A DNA stretch of 64,000 nucleotides from the NCBI GenBank assembly GCA_029964075.1, contig CM057129.1, forward strand, positions 29,131,430 to 29,195,429, in the 5' to 3' direction. A program made the translations under genes and the position numbers. This DNA is from Patiria pectinifera (taxonomy: Eukaryota > Echinodermata > Asteroidea > Valvatida > Asterinidae). This document shows positions 12,546-24,500 of this stretch, piece by piece (the first letter of the stretch is position 1; each line of letters begins with the position of its first letter). The notes beneath the pieces were generated by a model that made no database searches, was not told where the DNA came from, and saw only the letters and a program-made list of their open reading frames with translations.

Positions 12546-13376
12546 AATGGTGGTACCCAGACTAGCCCATGTCCGTGCCCCAATTCAAATCTCGAATTGA
12601 ACAAAAATAATGTCACCATTTGCCTTCCCGCGCCCCAAGAAGTTTCACCCTAAGTGGCGCCACTGATCAAGGCGGAAAAGGCTGATGAGCGCAAAATTTA
12701 GTGTTAACCCCAAGATTCCCGTGGAGGACCCACCACCTTACACCCAGTCTCCATCCCCTTAGTAAATTAAACTCACTAATGACAACCATCACATTCTCCA
12801 TACTTCAGATCGCCCTGGCCTTGCCTGCATGCGCCACCCGCCACCCCTGACAGCCCCCGGCCGGTAATTGGCGCCCCCCGCAATCTATACATGTCTTCAT
12901 CCACTCCAAGTTATTGCTTTTCCTCCCCTGCCGGTTTTTTCATCATCCCTCTTTGATCTTCAGCCACAACCACTTTCCTCTGTTGGTTCCCCGAGGCTCC
13001 GCCATACCACCCGGTACCCCCCTCCATCTTTCCATTGGCTGTTAATACCTCTTAAATTGTTTTTAACTTTTTCCTCCCAAAATCGTTTTAATATTGACCT
13101 ATCGTCGTTAGCGAGTTAGCCACGCCCCTTAGACAACCCTATGGAGTTTTTCATTTGTTTGTCTAAGATTTTACACGAATATTTCACAAGCTGCGTTGAC
13201 GCGATTCTACCGCGGCCTTGATAGGTCGATTATCGTGATTTTAGTATGAAAACTGAAAGCATCCAAAGAGTGCATGCAAACCTCTGCCAAGGCTAAACAA
13301 TTCACCGCCATTGTTAGTACACCTAAAAGAAATACTCGCATCAATGGAGCATATTCCTTTAAAAAAAATCCTGGAT

Positions 13377-13810
13377 CCAGACCATGGCGAAAGCCACGGT
13401 CTATAACATTTTTAGCAGATTCGCTGATTAATTATGCCATCTTGACATCTACATTTTGACCAGTCAGCGGGCGCTTTCTATATCGAGTCGATATCTTCAG
13501 TTATTTACCGTTATCTCCTCATATAGACATGGATAAAAAAAAAACCAAAAAAAACCTAGACAGTCACGCAACAAAGGCTGTGGTCACGCGCTATTATGCT
13601 ACGCGACACGCACCCGATTGTTGTTGCGTTACAAAACACTGCATTGGTCGAAATTGACCAATCACAGTTCAGTAGTCCTGATTTAGGAATGAAATGGCGT
13701 CTCAATTTAGTAAAGTCGACTCCGATTGGCTGAGGCGCGAGATCGCATAAATCTGCATGCTTTGATATATCAGACGTTATACAGGAGACTTGGCTCAGTG
13801 TATAATGGAT
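13377..13810 (+). repeat. Promoter-like dispersed repeat, copy B
   Basis: Second copy of the family, with an A-rich insertion at 13530-13555. Downstream of its TATA-like CGCATAAATCTGCATGC and GACTTGGCTC it runs into ATGGATAAGATC (ATG at 13805). That reading frame (MDKIKKVRDETKAN) is cut short by the TIR element at 13838. Whether the ATG was ever used is unknown. Confidence 0.75.
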
Positions 13811-13837
13811 AAGATCAAAAAGGTCCGTGATGAGACT

Positions 13838-14212
13838 AAGGCCAACAAAAAAAAGTCTCCGGTTTCTGGTATGGAGCTTGCCCCAAAAGTGGTGCGGCGA
13901 CGCGGCTTTTTTTTTTTTACCTGTTTTTTTTTTTTTTGGCTTCAAATGTCGGCTGATGACTGCAAATGGTGCCCGACTAAACTTAGTGCAAATATATGGG
14001 AGTCCAAAGAGGCCACATAAAGCTTATTCTCGATCATAACCCCATCTAAAAACACGTTAAAATTGTGCAGCAGCAGGATTCCAGTCAAACCAGTGAGTTT
14101 GGCGGTTTTGAGACATCATTTTGTATTGAAAAAAAACTTTTTCATTTTGCCGACGCGCATGGCTACGGCGACGCGCGCGCATACCAGAAACCGGAGACTT
14201 TTTTTTTGGCCT
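13838..14212. mobile_element. TIR element with AGGCCAA ends
   Basis: Inverted ends: AAGGCCAACAAAAAAAAGTC on the left and the complement of TTAGGCCAAAAAAAAAGTC on the right, continuing through CTCCGGTTTCTGGTATG on both sides. T-rich tracts fill the inside. It interrupts the region just after promoter-like copy B. Confidence 0.7.
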
Positions 14213-14378
14213 AACCCAGATCCGGATCACTTCCAAAATCGAATCGATTTGGAGTTTTGTACTTGTACCAACTAGGACCACCCCTATTTTAGCAAATCCG
14301 TCCAAAACTTGTTAACAGACAAACCAACCAATCAACAAACTAACCAAATCCGATGAAAACATAACCTCCTTGGCGGAT
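14213..14378 (-). repeat. CCGCCAAGGAGGTTATGTTTTC repeat family, copy 1
   Basis: On the minus strand it contains CCGCCAAGGAGGTTATGTTT near the start, a GGTTNGTTNGTT tract, CAAGTTTTGGACGGATTT, then GGTACAAGTACAAAAC and GATCCGGATCTG. The plus-strand copy at 62040-62520 has the same blocks in the same order. No TIRs seen. Confidence 0.75.
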
Positions 14379-14391
14379 GTAATGATTAATC

Positions 14392-15193
14392 GGTCCTACT
14401 AAAGCGCGTCAACAAGCGTCAACAATGTCAACAAGCGTCAACAAGTTTTAGTAGTCGTTAAGTGCGCGTCAACAATTTTTTTATAGGCTTTTGAACAATA
14501 AAAACAGCTTTACATGGTAGAAAAAGCAATAATTAACATCTTCTGCATATCAATTAAAGTTAAAATTATTTAAAAAGTGGTTTTCCAGCGCGAAATCTAC
14601 GACGGGTTTTTCGGTTTAGTATTGGCCGCCATCTTGTTTGAGATCTACATACTACGCATGCGTGGAGTGTACCACGCATAGGGGTTTCTTTATACTATAC
14701 GCTTTGCGAAACCTCGTTTGGTTTTTGCATTGGGATTTTTTGGCAGACATTGTGAACAGTGTCAGTCGGCATATTTTTCAAATAATTAGCCAAGTACCGT
14801 GACCAAGTTTTGCATAATTTATAATTGAAAAAAAAAATAGTTTTCCTAATTTCTAGAATTGACTATTTTCGGCAACAGAGGTCGCTTTGATTGATAGTAT
14901 AAAGAAACCCCTATGCGTGAATGGTACACTCCACGCATGCGTAGTATGTAGATCTCAAACAAGATGGCGGCCAATAGTCCAATACTAAACCCCAAAACCC
15001 GTCGTAGATTTCGCACTGGAAAACCACTTTTTAAGTAATTTTAACTTTAATTGATATGCAGAAGATGTTCATTATTGCTTTTTCTACCATATAAAGCTGT
15101 TTTTATTGTTCAAAGGCCTATACAAAATTTGTTGACGCGCACTTAACGACTACTAAAACTTGTTGACGCTTGTTGACGCGCTTTAGTAGGACC
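14392..15193. mobile_element. Foldback element, 800 bp, 300-bp arms
   Basis: Left arm starts GGTCCTACTAAAGCGCGTC and the right arm ends with its complement; the arms match with few changes for about 300 bp each, around a central spacer of about 200 bp (14700-14890). Short GCGTCAACAA repeats lie at the arm ends. Taking one more base on each side, the flanks are TGATTAAT and TAATTAAT (7 of 8), compatible with a decayed 8-bp duplication. Confidence 0.85.
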
Positions 15194-15542
15194 CTAATTA
15201 ATGCCTCACTGAATTAAATATAAAAAAAGATGTAAATGTTCTTTCAAGTTCTCCATAGCGGTGTAGCGATCGCGCGCGAGTTTCATGCACGCTTGTTCTC
15301 AGGGGTCATCGAGTCTACTTTTTGATATACATGTACAAAGCATACCTAAAACCGCTTTCTATGAACATAGTACGCTCTGTTGTGGGGACGATATTACAAC
15401 TAAGGTCTTTTCAGAACTTGCAGACTACGTGACGGTGCATCTGTCGTCCATTTCGTCGGTTTTGCCTCTGTTTTTGGCATTATTCACTTGGATTTCCGGT
15501 CCATTTCCCCCTGTAGTCAGCAGCTGAAGGGACGGTTCAACC

Positions 15543-18500
15543 ATGGCAGATGCCAAGAAACCTCGCATGGTAACTTGTTCGTCTCTCGAACCCAAGAAAC
15601 CCGGTGTACTAGCTTGAGTTATCGTCCATGTCGTCCAGTGCCCCAAATTCGCGCTGCCCAATATTCGCGCAACCAACTTTCTCGGCTCGTATCTTTTTTC
15701 ACACAACACGGACCGACGTCAAAATCACCGTCGTTGATCCATCGTCACATCGCCTTTCTTCTCGATGTAGTTATGCGGAAATCAAAAGCTTTTCCGAAAA
15801 GTACTTTGAAAGAACGCAGTGGCTATCGACTATTGTTAATGTCGTTACGGCAGCCGTAACGCATTTCCCATTTTCTATCGTTACGGTAGTACTGCAACTT
15901 TTATAAAAACATGAGAAGAAAAAATAAAATTAGAAGGAAAAAAAGTGAATTTGAACGTTATGAAATTCGGACTTTATTTCCCTTTTTAAAAAAATACTCC
16001 AAAGCCTCAGGTTAGAAAAGGAAAAAAATTCGAGTGCAAAACTGGATGCGAACCTGCAACCTCGCGGTGCAAAATCCTACCCTCTATCGACTGAGCTGTT
16101 GCACTGCTCGCTAAAACGTGGGGAAACAAATAATTATATACCTGCGTGCGTATCAAAAAAGTATCGTAGAGGGCGCTAAACAATGGCTGCCGTAACGATA
16201 GCCACTTCGTTAAAAGAAATCAAAGAGAGTGTAAATTATTGCCGCACTGACTAGATACAAAACGTAACATTATTGAATGGCCCAGAAAACTAATAAGAAC
16301 ATCACTACGAGTACGAATTTCCAATCAGTGTCGCTGTCCAACCCCGAAACGTGAAAGACAACTTCGGTCAACTTTCACTAAACATTAAAACAACAGAGGG
16401 CGTAATCAGAATTACAGAGCACGAAATACGACATGCACCTTATTGCGTCTTTATTTTACGATCTGTTTCGCCGAGATGCAGATTTCGGTACCGAGTTGTT
16501 TGTTGGAATATGCCTTAAAATATATTTCTGTGGGAATAAGAGCTAATCGTAATGTTTAAACTTAAAAGTAGGCCAATACCTGGGTTTTTTTTTTATTGAA
16601 ATGATGTGTATCATGCAACCATGTCATGTGTCGAGGCGGCATGATCAGCCACGGTATGGTCGGCCGCGTGCAGGCATGCGCGCCTGTATAATTGATTGAT
16701 TTATCGCAGGTGTATTAGAATGAGCAATAAATGCCGGAGAACATGGTTACAGAAGGGTGGTTTTGTTAGGCCGAACAAAAAAAATGGTGTGTTTACGGTA
16801 ACCCGACCGACCTGGAATTTTTTCGGCCAAATTGCCGACCTCAAACTTTTTATTGCCATTTTGAAGGTTGATAATTGACAAATTTCAAACATTTCACGTA
16901 CTTTTAATTATTTGCCACGAACAAAAAACATTTTCCACACTTGAATCTGACCATGATTTGACACAAACATACCTGTGTTAAACGTGCGAAAATCGCGACG
17001 ATCTCAAAACTTGAACTCTCAAACCACGAAGTACGATTATTTTTGCACAAACGCATCGGGGTACGCCTGGCTGGCCGACGGACGGCATGGTTCTCCCCAC
17101 ATACAAACGTGCGTACTGCGTATCTGCCCGATACGCTGACAAAAAAATGCCGATCACATTTTTTAGCCCCTGATACGCACAATATAATTATCATACACGT
17201 CATTAAAATGCACAATTTGATCGTTACATACGCCATTATTTCAAAATCTTGACCAAAATCCTGTTTTTCCGATGCATGTGTGATCAAAATGCACACAATG
17301 ACGTGTTCTGTCGACCACCAGCAGCTAGCTAACAGCATGGTACACTGGTTCCCTTCGCCAGCTAACGGAATCAATGCTATGATGAAGGACCGGAACCAGT
17401 GACTACTGACTACTGCCGCTCTCCGGTCCATACTTCGTATCGTACAGCATGATGATGTAGTGGGCCGAAGTTGGATCGTAAAAAATATTACCAAACAAAC
17501 ATCGCTGGAGAAAGAGAATTTCTGCGAATTAATTCACAGAACGTGATATTTACTTTCTGTGAATGTGTTTTCCATTAAAATTACGAGATTGCAAAGCTCG
17601 AACTTGTGGCGTGTTTCTGCAGTAGTGCAAGATTTTCGGCCACGTGGGCCGTGAGCACGGTGCGATGTTCGGCCAGCCAGGCGGAATGTTGGTGGTGCCA
17701 GCGGCCGTGATGTATGTTAAGTATAAAGTGGAATCACCGACCTCAAATATATTTTTAATTAGGTGAGGCAAGTTTTAATCACTTCTGATAGCCAGTCTTG
17801 ATAATTTTCGTGGCGCAAATGAAAATAATCCAGGCACAAAATAAACATGATTCCTTGCTCTATGATTAGTACGAATGATGCTCCATTAATCAGCACCCCA
17901 AAAAATTGGCGAAATAACTTTTCGACCTACTGACGCTATTTTGAAAGGCATGAAATCGGAAGCGAAAGTTGTTTTTTTCTCCACCTTAATTTCTTAATTT
18001 GAAACCTACATGTAAATGTAATGCATACTTTTCTAGTTAGGAAGCAATGAAACACAGGTTGTGAAATGTTATTTTTTTTTTAGTTAACAATTTTGATTTT
18101 TTTTTTAATTACAAAAATATTAATAACCTACAAGATCTCCTCTGAATTTCAAGGACAAATCTTAAGATAAAGACCCCCAGATTTGCTCTAAAATGCACCA
18201 GAGAGCTTCTAAAGTTCAAACATTTTCGGGTTGTTGAATCACAGCAAATCTTCCCCCACATGTTTGAAAAAATCCTGGTGAGAACCCTGGCGGACGATAC
18301 AAATTAATTTGGATTGAAATGTATCGATTGAATATCTTCAATGCTTGAATAGTGGTTTTATGCAATTTTTTTGCGAAAGAACACGCATGGGCATGCAGAA
18401 CTGAAATGAAAAAAAAAATTACAAAATAAAATTATTTCCCTACCTACCTACCTGGATTTTTTTCAGGCCGTTACCGTAAACACACCATTTTTTTTGTTTG

Positions 18501-21500
18501 GCCTTATGTTTTTGATGGAGGGGTAATTAAAAAATATATTTGTCCAGGTATTAAAAATATAGCCACGGCATACTAAAGTTATATTGCATATGTTTCTATT
18601 TTTGGAGATAAATGTTATGTCATTGGCACATGCTTGATTTTTAGCAAAACGAAAATTCTCGGAACTCTTTTCATGCATAAGTTAAAAGATTTAACTAAGC
18701 TTCTTAGATTTTTGACAAAAATTTATTATAAGATATGTGGATTTAATTTATTTACCTCAAATTTTCAATTATGATATGATTTAAAATATTTTGCATGCAG
18801 TTGTTTTTACCAAAATCAAAAGAGATTCATTTATTTTATATTTAAACAAACGTGTATTTACAATGTAGGCAAAAAAATAATAAAAAATTTATCGGCAATT
18901 CCAAAAATAGAGAGAAATGATGGAATAAATAAAAATAAAATTTTGTTGTCTTTTCTGTCTTCACAAAATACCTCTCAACAACCCTTATGCGTCAAAAAAT
19001 GCTTGTATTTAATTGTTTTCTTACTTACATTCGCTATTTTGTATGGTTCCCCTGAGTGGCTATGCGGATATATAGTGGGAGTGCAATTGAGCGTGATGCG
19101 TGTCCATACACACACAGGTACATGCTGGTAGTAATGAAAAGGTTCAATCTTGAGGGAAATCAACTGTGACTCCCTAACGGGCTACGAGAGATGTATAGGT
19201 CGAGTGGAGGGGGTATTCTGCGATTGTGCCCTGCAGGAGTGCCTTGCAATGGATTACCTTAAAAATATAATTTTAAGGCCCTAACTTCACTTTAATCTAA
19301 AATTTTAAGATAGATTAATCCTAACCCCTTGAGCCATTTGCTAGGAACCTTCCTCAAATTCCAACACCATATGGTAGCTCAACACCCAAACTGTTGGACT
19401 CTGATTACGGTGGTATGCCTGACCCCATGTAAAGCATAATCAGTTTACTGGTCAAGTACTCACTCCAACAGATTCCAACAAAACCTGGTGTTGGAGTTTG
19501 ATTGGACTGGGATTGTTAGGGTTACTACATCTTGTAATTTTTGAGATTTAACCAATGTAGTCATCAGGCTGGTAGTCATAGGCTATTGGATTCATGTTTG
19601 TCATGTTTGTTTATACCCCCAAATGGCATCATTACAGCACTGTCATTAGCTTAAAGAGGTTGTGGAATGCTCGAATACATTTCCATCATTTTTCGGGTAT
19701 ATGTGGCCTAAGGTGTGATGAAATAAAAACGACTATTGTGTCTGTCATGAAATGAGTACAAAAGGTACTTTCGAGAGCTGTTTTTCAGGTCCTGTTTCGA
19801 CCCGAACGTGCAATTTTTGTAAAAGTCATCGTTGGGGGCAGCAAACAAAATATAGTAAATCGTGACATAATAAACAGGACTCGTTTATGCTACGCTGCAT
19901 CTGGAGTCCTGTTTATTACGTCACGATTTACTATGTTTTGTTTGCTGCCCCCAACGACGAATTTATACAAATTGCACGTTCGGGTCGAAACAGGACCTGA
20001 AAAACAGCTCTCAAAAGTACCTTTTGTACTCATTTCATGACAGACACAATAGTCGTTTTTATTTCATCACACCTTAGGCTACATATACCCGAAAAATGAC
20101 GGAAATGTCTTCGAGCATTCCACAACCTCTTTCAGAATGTGGTGAGTATGTAAATACCGGCTATCCTGGACCTAGGACAAAAGGGTTAGGGCACAAACAA
20201 TACCGCCACGATTGACCAAATGTCCACGATTGAAATTCGTGTACAAAACCAACGAGAGCTGTTGCTAAACAGTTACAGTACCAACAAAGGAATGAGGATT
20301 AGGGACGATTGGGGGGGGGGGGGGTCCACGAGAGGTCCCCAATTTGGATTTGTTACAACAAAACAGATGGGAGGTCTTCCTAAAAAGATTGAGTACACAC
20401 AAAAGAGGGACAATAGGGGGTCCCCAATTGCAGGCAAATACCCGGTACACACTTGGTAGAAGTATATGCAGTAAACCGATACCACGGAATGAATGATCAG
20501 ACGTTGCAAAAACATGAAACTGAATTGAACTGAGTTTAAATTCTCTCAATTTCTGTCAGAAAATACATCATGACTGACACTAACAGTAACAGTGACAAAC
20601 AAAATTGGAAGTATTGTAAGTCCATAATTCATGTTTTTTTATAAACATAATTTTATTTGCAATGACTGACCATAAGAAGTCAAAAGTGGCATGTTGATGT
20701 TCCTTCTGATTCTACCCTTCATATGGCAGAAATGTCTGGCCTGTTGGCTTCCAGTTGGTTTGCCCCATAATGATACTGGACAAGGCCCGGGGTCTGAGTT
20801 GGTGACAAAAACAATATATTTAACTTGTCCATAACCTAAGCAAGAACTAGAGTGTCTATATAGAATACAGGGCCATAAAAAGCAACATCATTTTTTTAAT
20901 TCTGAGGAAGCAAAGTTACATGTTAAGAATTACAAGAGTGGTGAATTGAAATCACAGTGGGGGTGTTGGAGGTGCGGAAGACAGAGGGCGCTGTAGCCTC
21001 ATATGCGCCACCTGGCATTCAACTTCGTGACCCCGCATTCCATAGTTGTACCTCCATTGGCTAGGTAGATGATTTAAACTATTAGCTGTCTGATTTGGGT
21101 CTTTTCAGGAGAAGAGAGGCCTGATGGAGCGTCTCAACGCAGGAGAGATTGTCATTGGAGACGGTGGGTACGTCTTTGCACTGGAGAAGCGTGGCTACGT
21201 CAAGGCTGGACCCTGGACACCAGAGGCGGCCGTAGAATTTCCTGATGCAGGTAATTATTGGTGCTTGCCTGGCATTTCAGCTTTCTCTAATCCTCAAGCA
21301 TCGTAAGGTTAACTAGTTTACAACGTGTATTACTCTATGAGAGCACAGGCATGACATGACATTTCAAAAAAGTTTTGGACTTGCAGGTGTATTTGCAGAA
21401 CGATGTGATGGATGTGTCATGTACATTATTAACAGTAAAGTGGTCATATATTCTTTTTACAAACAGAGGAATGTGTCCACCCCCTTCCCCCAATTTTCCC

Positions 21501-24500
21501 CAAACTGTGATAATTAGAACAATTGCATAAGGATCATATAAAGGATCAAACAGAATGGTTTGTACTATAGGCGCCTAATTTTGTAGACCCCAAAAATTTG
21601 ACCTTCAGCGCTAGTGGTCATGAATTCTGATCAAACAAGACAAATTTTGGCAATGCCATGGAAGCAATCTGTTTGTCTTTGTCAAACTACTACTAAGTCT
21701 CATACTTGTATTTTTTTCTTGCTACTCTAGGCATTCTAAACACTAGTGTATTTTATGGGTACGTTTATATTTCTTCAATCCGCAGTTCGCCAGCTCGCTC
21801 GTGAGTTTCTTCGTGCCGGCAGCGATGTCATGCAGGCTTTCACGTTCTACGGCAGCGACGACAAACTGGAGAACCGTGGCAATGTGTCCCAAGAGAAGCA
21901 CACCGTAAGCTTGAAAGCCGCATCTGAAATAGCCTTCATTGGTTAGGGCTTTGGCTATCCACCAAAGGGTGCCAATGGCAAACATCAAAGCCATAAAATA
22001 GTTATATTTGTTAATGGCTTGGTCTCTGAATTAGGACATTGATATGGGCCAAATATCATAGCTCCACATACCTTTTAGCAACATTCACCATTTTTACTGC
22101 TACAAAGAATTCTTTGCTATTTGTAAGCATATTTCATTGGTTAGCAAAGTATCTCTGCTTCAGTGGTCGATGTCTTTACTAGTTCTTTAGGAATAGAACA
22201 GATAAGCGCAACATCCTGTAGTTACTTGAGCAATGAGATTTGTTCCTGTTAATCTCAAAGCTTGTAATATTCCCGTTATCAGATTGCAATGCGCATTTCC
22301 ATACCTATTTATAAGCATGCCCATGCATAGACATTCAGGGGTGTGAAATCTCCGCTATTTAGCGGATTTCCGCTTTTTTGTTCAGCGTGCCACATTTTGT
22401 TTTCCGCTTTTTTTCTTCCGATGGTCCAGATTTCCCCCCGCTCTTTCCCCCGCGCGTACGGTAAGCATTGATTTTATTTCCGTTTATTTTATTTTCCGCC
22501 GCCGCCGAACGCACGCGATCCGCTCTCGAACGTACACGTAGCTCTGGGGTGCGTGCAAGCGTGCAAGGTATTCAATGTACATTGTACATGTATACGTACG
22601 TAATGTACATGTACGTGTGTACTATACGATGCCATGTGCATGCATTTTTCAGCTCGAAGCTGCGTGTGTACACAACGTGTAGACAGCATCCGGGGAACCA
22701 ACAGTCATTGCGCTGTGATTGGCTGCAGATAAATATGAATATTCACACATGCGCCATAAAGCGCGTTGGGACTCTTTGCGGCCGTTCCTGTGTCTATGCA
22801 TGTAGTGACACGCAATGATCTCCACAATAACTCGCTGTAAACATCGTCTTGTTGCAAATATAAAGCCTTGAAATAAGACTTAGTAAATTGTCGCCGTGCC
22901 GCGACGGTAGAGGGCATCATGCGGGGCAAAGTTCATGTGTGCATTTCATGCATTGCATGCACGCATCCTTCTGCGTATTCCGCTGCATGCTGATACGTAC
23001 GTTCGTGTGTCGTTTCAAATGTTTCGAACGTATTTTGACATTATTAATTCCGCAAGATGTCAGTGCAACACAAATCTGTTATTATCCAAAGAGGTTCGGA
23101 GTTTGATATGGACATTGACAAGACCGATCCTCAGGTTACGAAATGGATTTGGATGGAACACATGGTTAATCAGCAGAAATTAGGCGACTCGATCAGAAGC
23201 CGGGACACGCGATGACGTTGTGTATCATCTGCAGTAAGGAGTTAAAATATGGAAAACGTGGACGAATTTCCCAGTTTTCATGGCCATTTAGGCAGTTTCA
23301 AGCCAATATGAAGGAAAAGTTAACTTAAAAACATGCATAAATTGCAAAACATTTTCGACAAATTGTTGGCCCAGGCATGCCAGGAGGCTTTAAAATGCAC
23401 CACAGAGCATCTACTTTTCAAAAATTTTCCGGGGCCCTTGGGCGGGCCCTGGACCCCACGCCGTAACGGCTTCGCGCTTTGCGCTCGCAGGTTCGGTTAT
23501 TTACACGTTCAGCTATTTTCAGCTATTTTTTGGGGACTCCTCTCACACCCCTGGACATTGTTTATGCCTATTCTTCACAGATTATGTGGACATGTTCCAG
23601 GCAAATTCCAGGCAATTTCCTGTGTGTCTTTAAAGGCTAGTTCATATGTGTACTTCACACGCAAATGTGAATTTAAATGATCTTACCAAAATTTGTGACA
23701 AAATTCACAGTGATGGAAGTGTGGTCATGTTAATGAGCATCATGAAGACCTGTGATCTCACAAATTCTCAATATATTTTCAATAATTTGTTGAATTTTCA
23801 TGCATAATTGCATACTCTTCTTGGACCCTTGTAATTGTCATATTTTTCCGTTTGTGGCAATTTGGTCAACAACTTGTGAGTTCTGCACTACTTCTGAGTA
23901 ACTTTTTCTGGTACTCGAGTTAACATTTACTACTTGTACACCACAAGAATTGATCACAGCATAAGACAAAGAAGTGGCTGAAAGGACCTCAAATTATTTT
24001 CTCTGTTTCAAGGTTTCATATCGATTGACCTGGTTGATTACAAAAATAGGTATCATCCTTAATACAAGCACCCCGTTCCTTCTAAATTATCCTACAAAAA
24101 AGAACATTTCTTTGCTAGAACTTGAGCTACCGAATTCCCAACTTGCTCACAAGTGATGTCTTTTGTTTTGTTTTTGACAGGGTGCAGTAGTCAACAGTGC
24201 CGCCTGTCAGATAGCCAGGGAGGTTGCCGATGAGGGTAACGCCTTGGTGGCCGGGGGTGTGTCACAGACCCCTAATTATCTGTCAGGGAGTGGCAAGGAG
24301 GCAGTGCAGGAACAGTTCCGCAAACAGGCCGAGGTCTTCATCAAGAATGATGTGGACTTCCTCATTGCTGAGGTAAGGCAACAAGAATTATTTCTTGATT
24401 TGTTGGAAAAATGTTGGTTGGAGGATAACGTTTAGCACATGTACCCTAACTCCCTGTGTATTTGTGCAGGAGCCCCATCTTTGTACTTCAACTTTTATTA

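Larger units (their letters stand above)
11450..15542. other. Intergenic between RSL24D1 and BHMT (divergent)
   Basis: The two genes point away from each other, so both promoters should be here. Contents seen: a G-run near 11870, two copies of a promoter-like dispersed repeat (12168-12545, 13377-13810), a TIR element (13838-14212), a dispersed repeat (14213-14378) and an 800-bp foldback (14392-15193). The stretch 12550-13370 shows nothing I recognise. Confidence 0.6.

Noticed and set aside
13805..13849. Possible tropomyosin-like N-terminus (MDKIKKVRDETKAN)
   Set aside because: Only about 14 codons before a transposon end; resemblance is too short and no further exons are seen.
16904..17494. 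196-codon minus-strand frame in BHMT intron 1
   Set aside because: No known motif, lies inside a TIR element, no transposase signature seen.
20571..20617. Alternative BHMT first exon ([10 protein letters not shown]...)
   Set aside because: Its donor would leave phase 1 and joining to exon 2 gives an immediate TGA.
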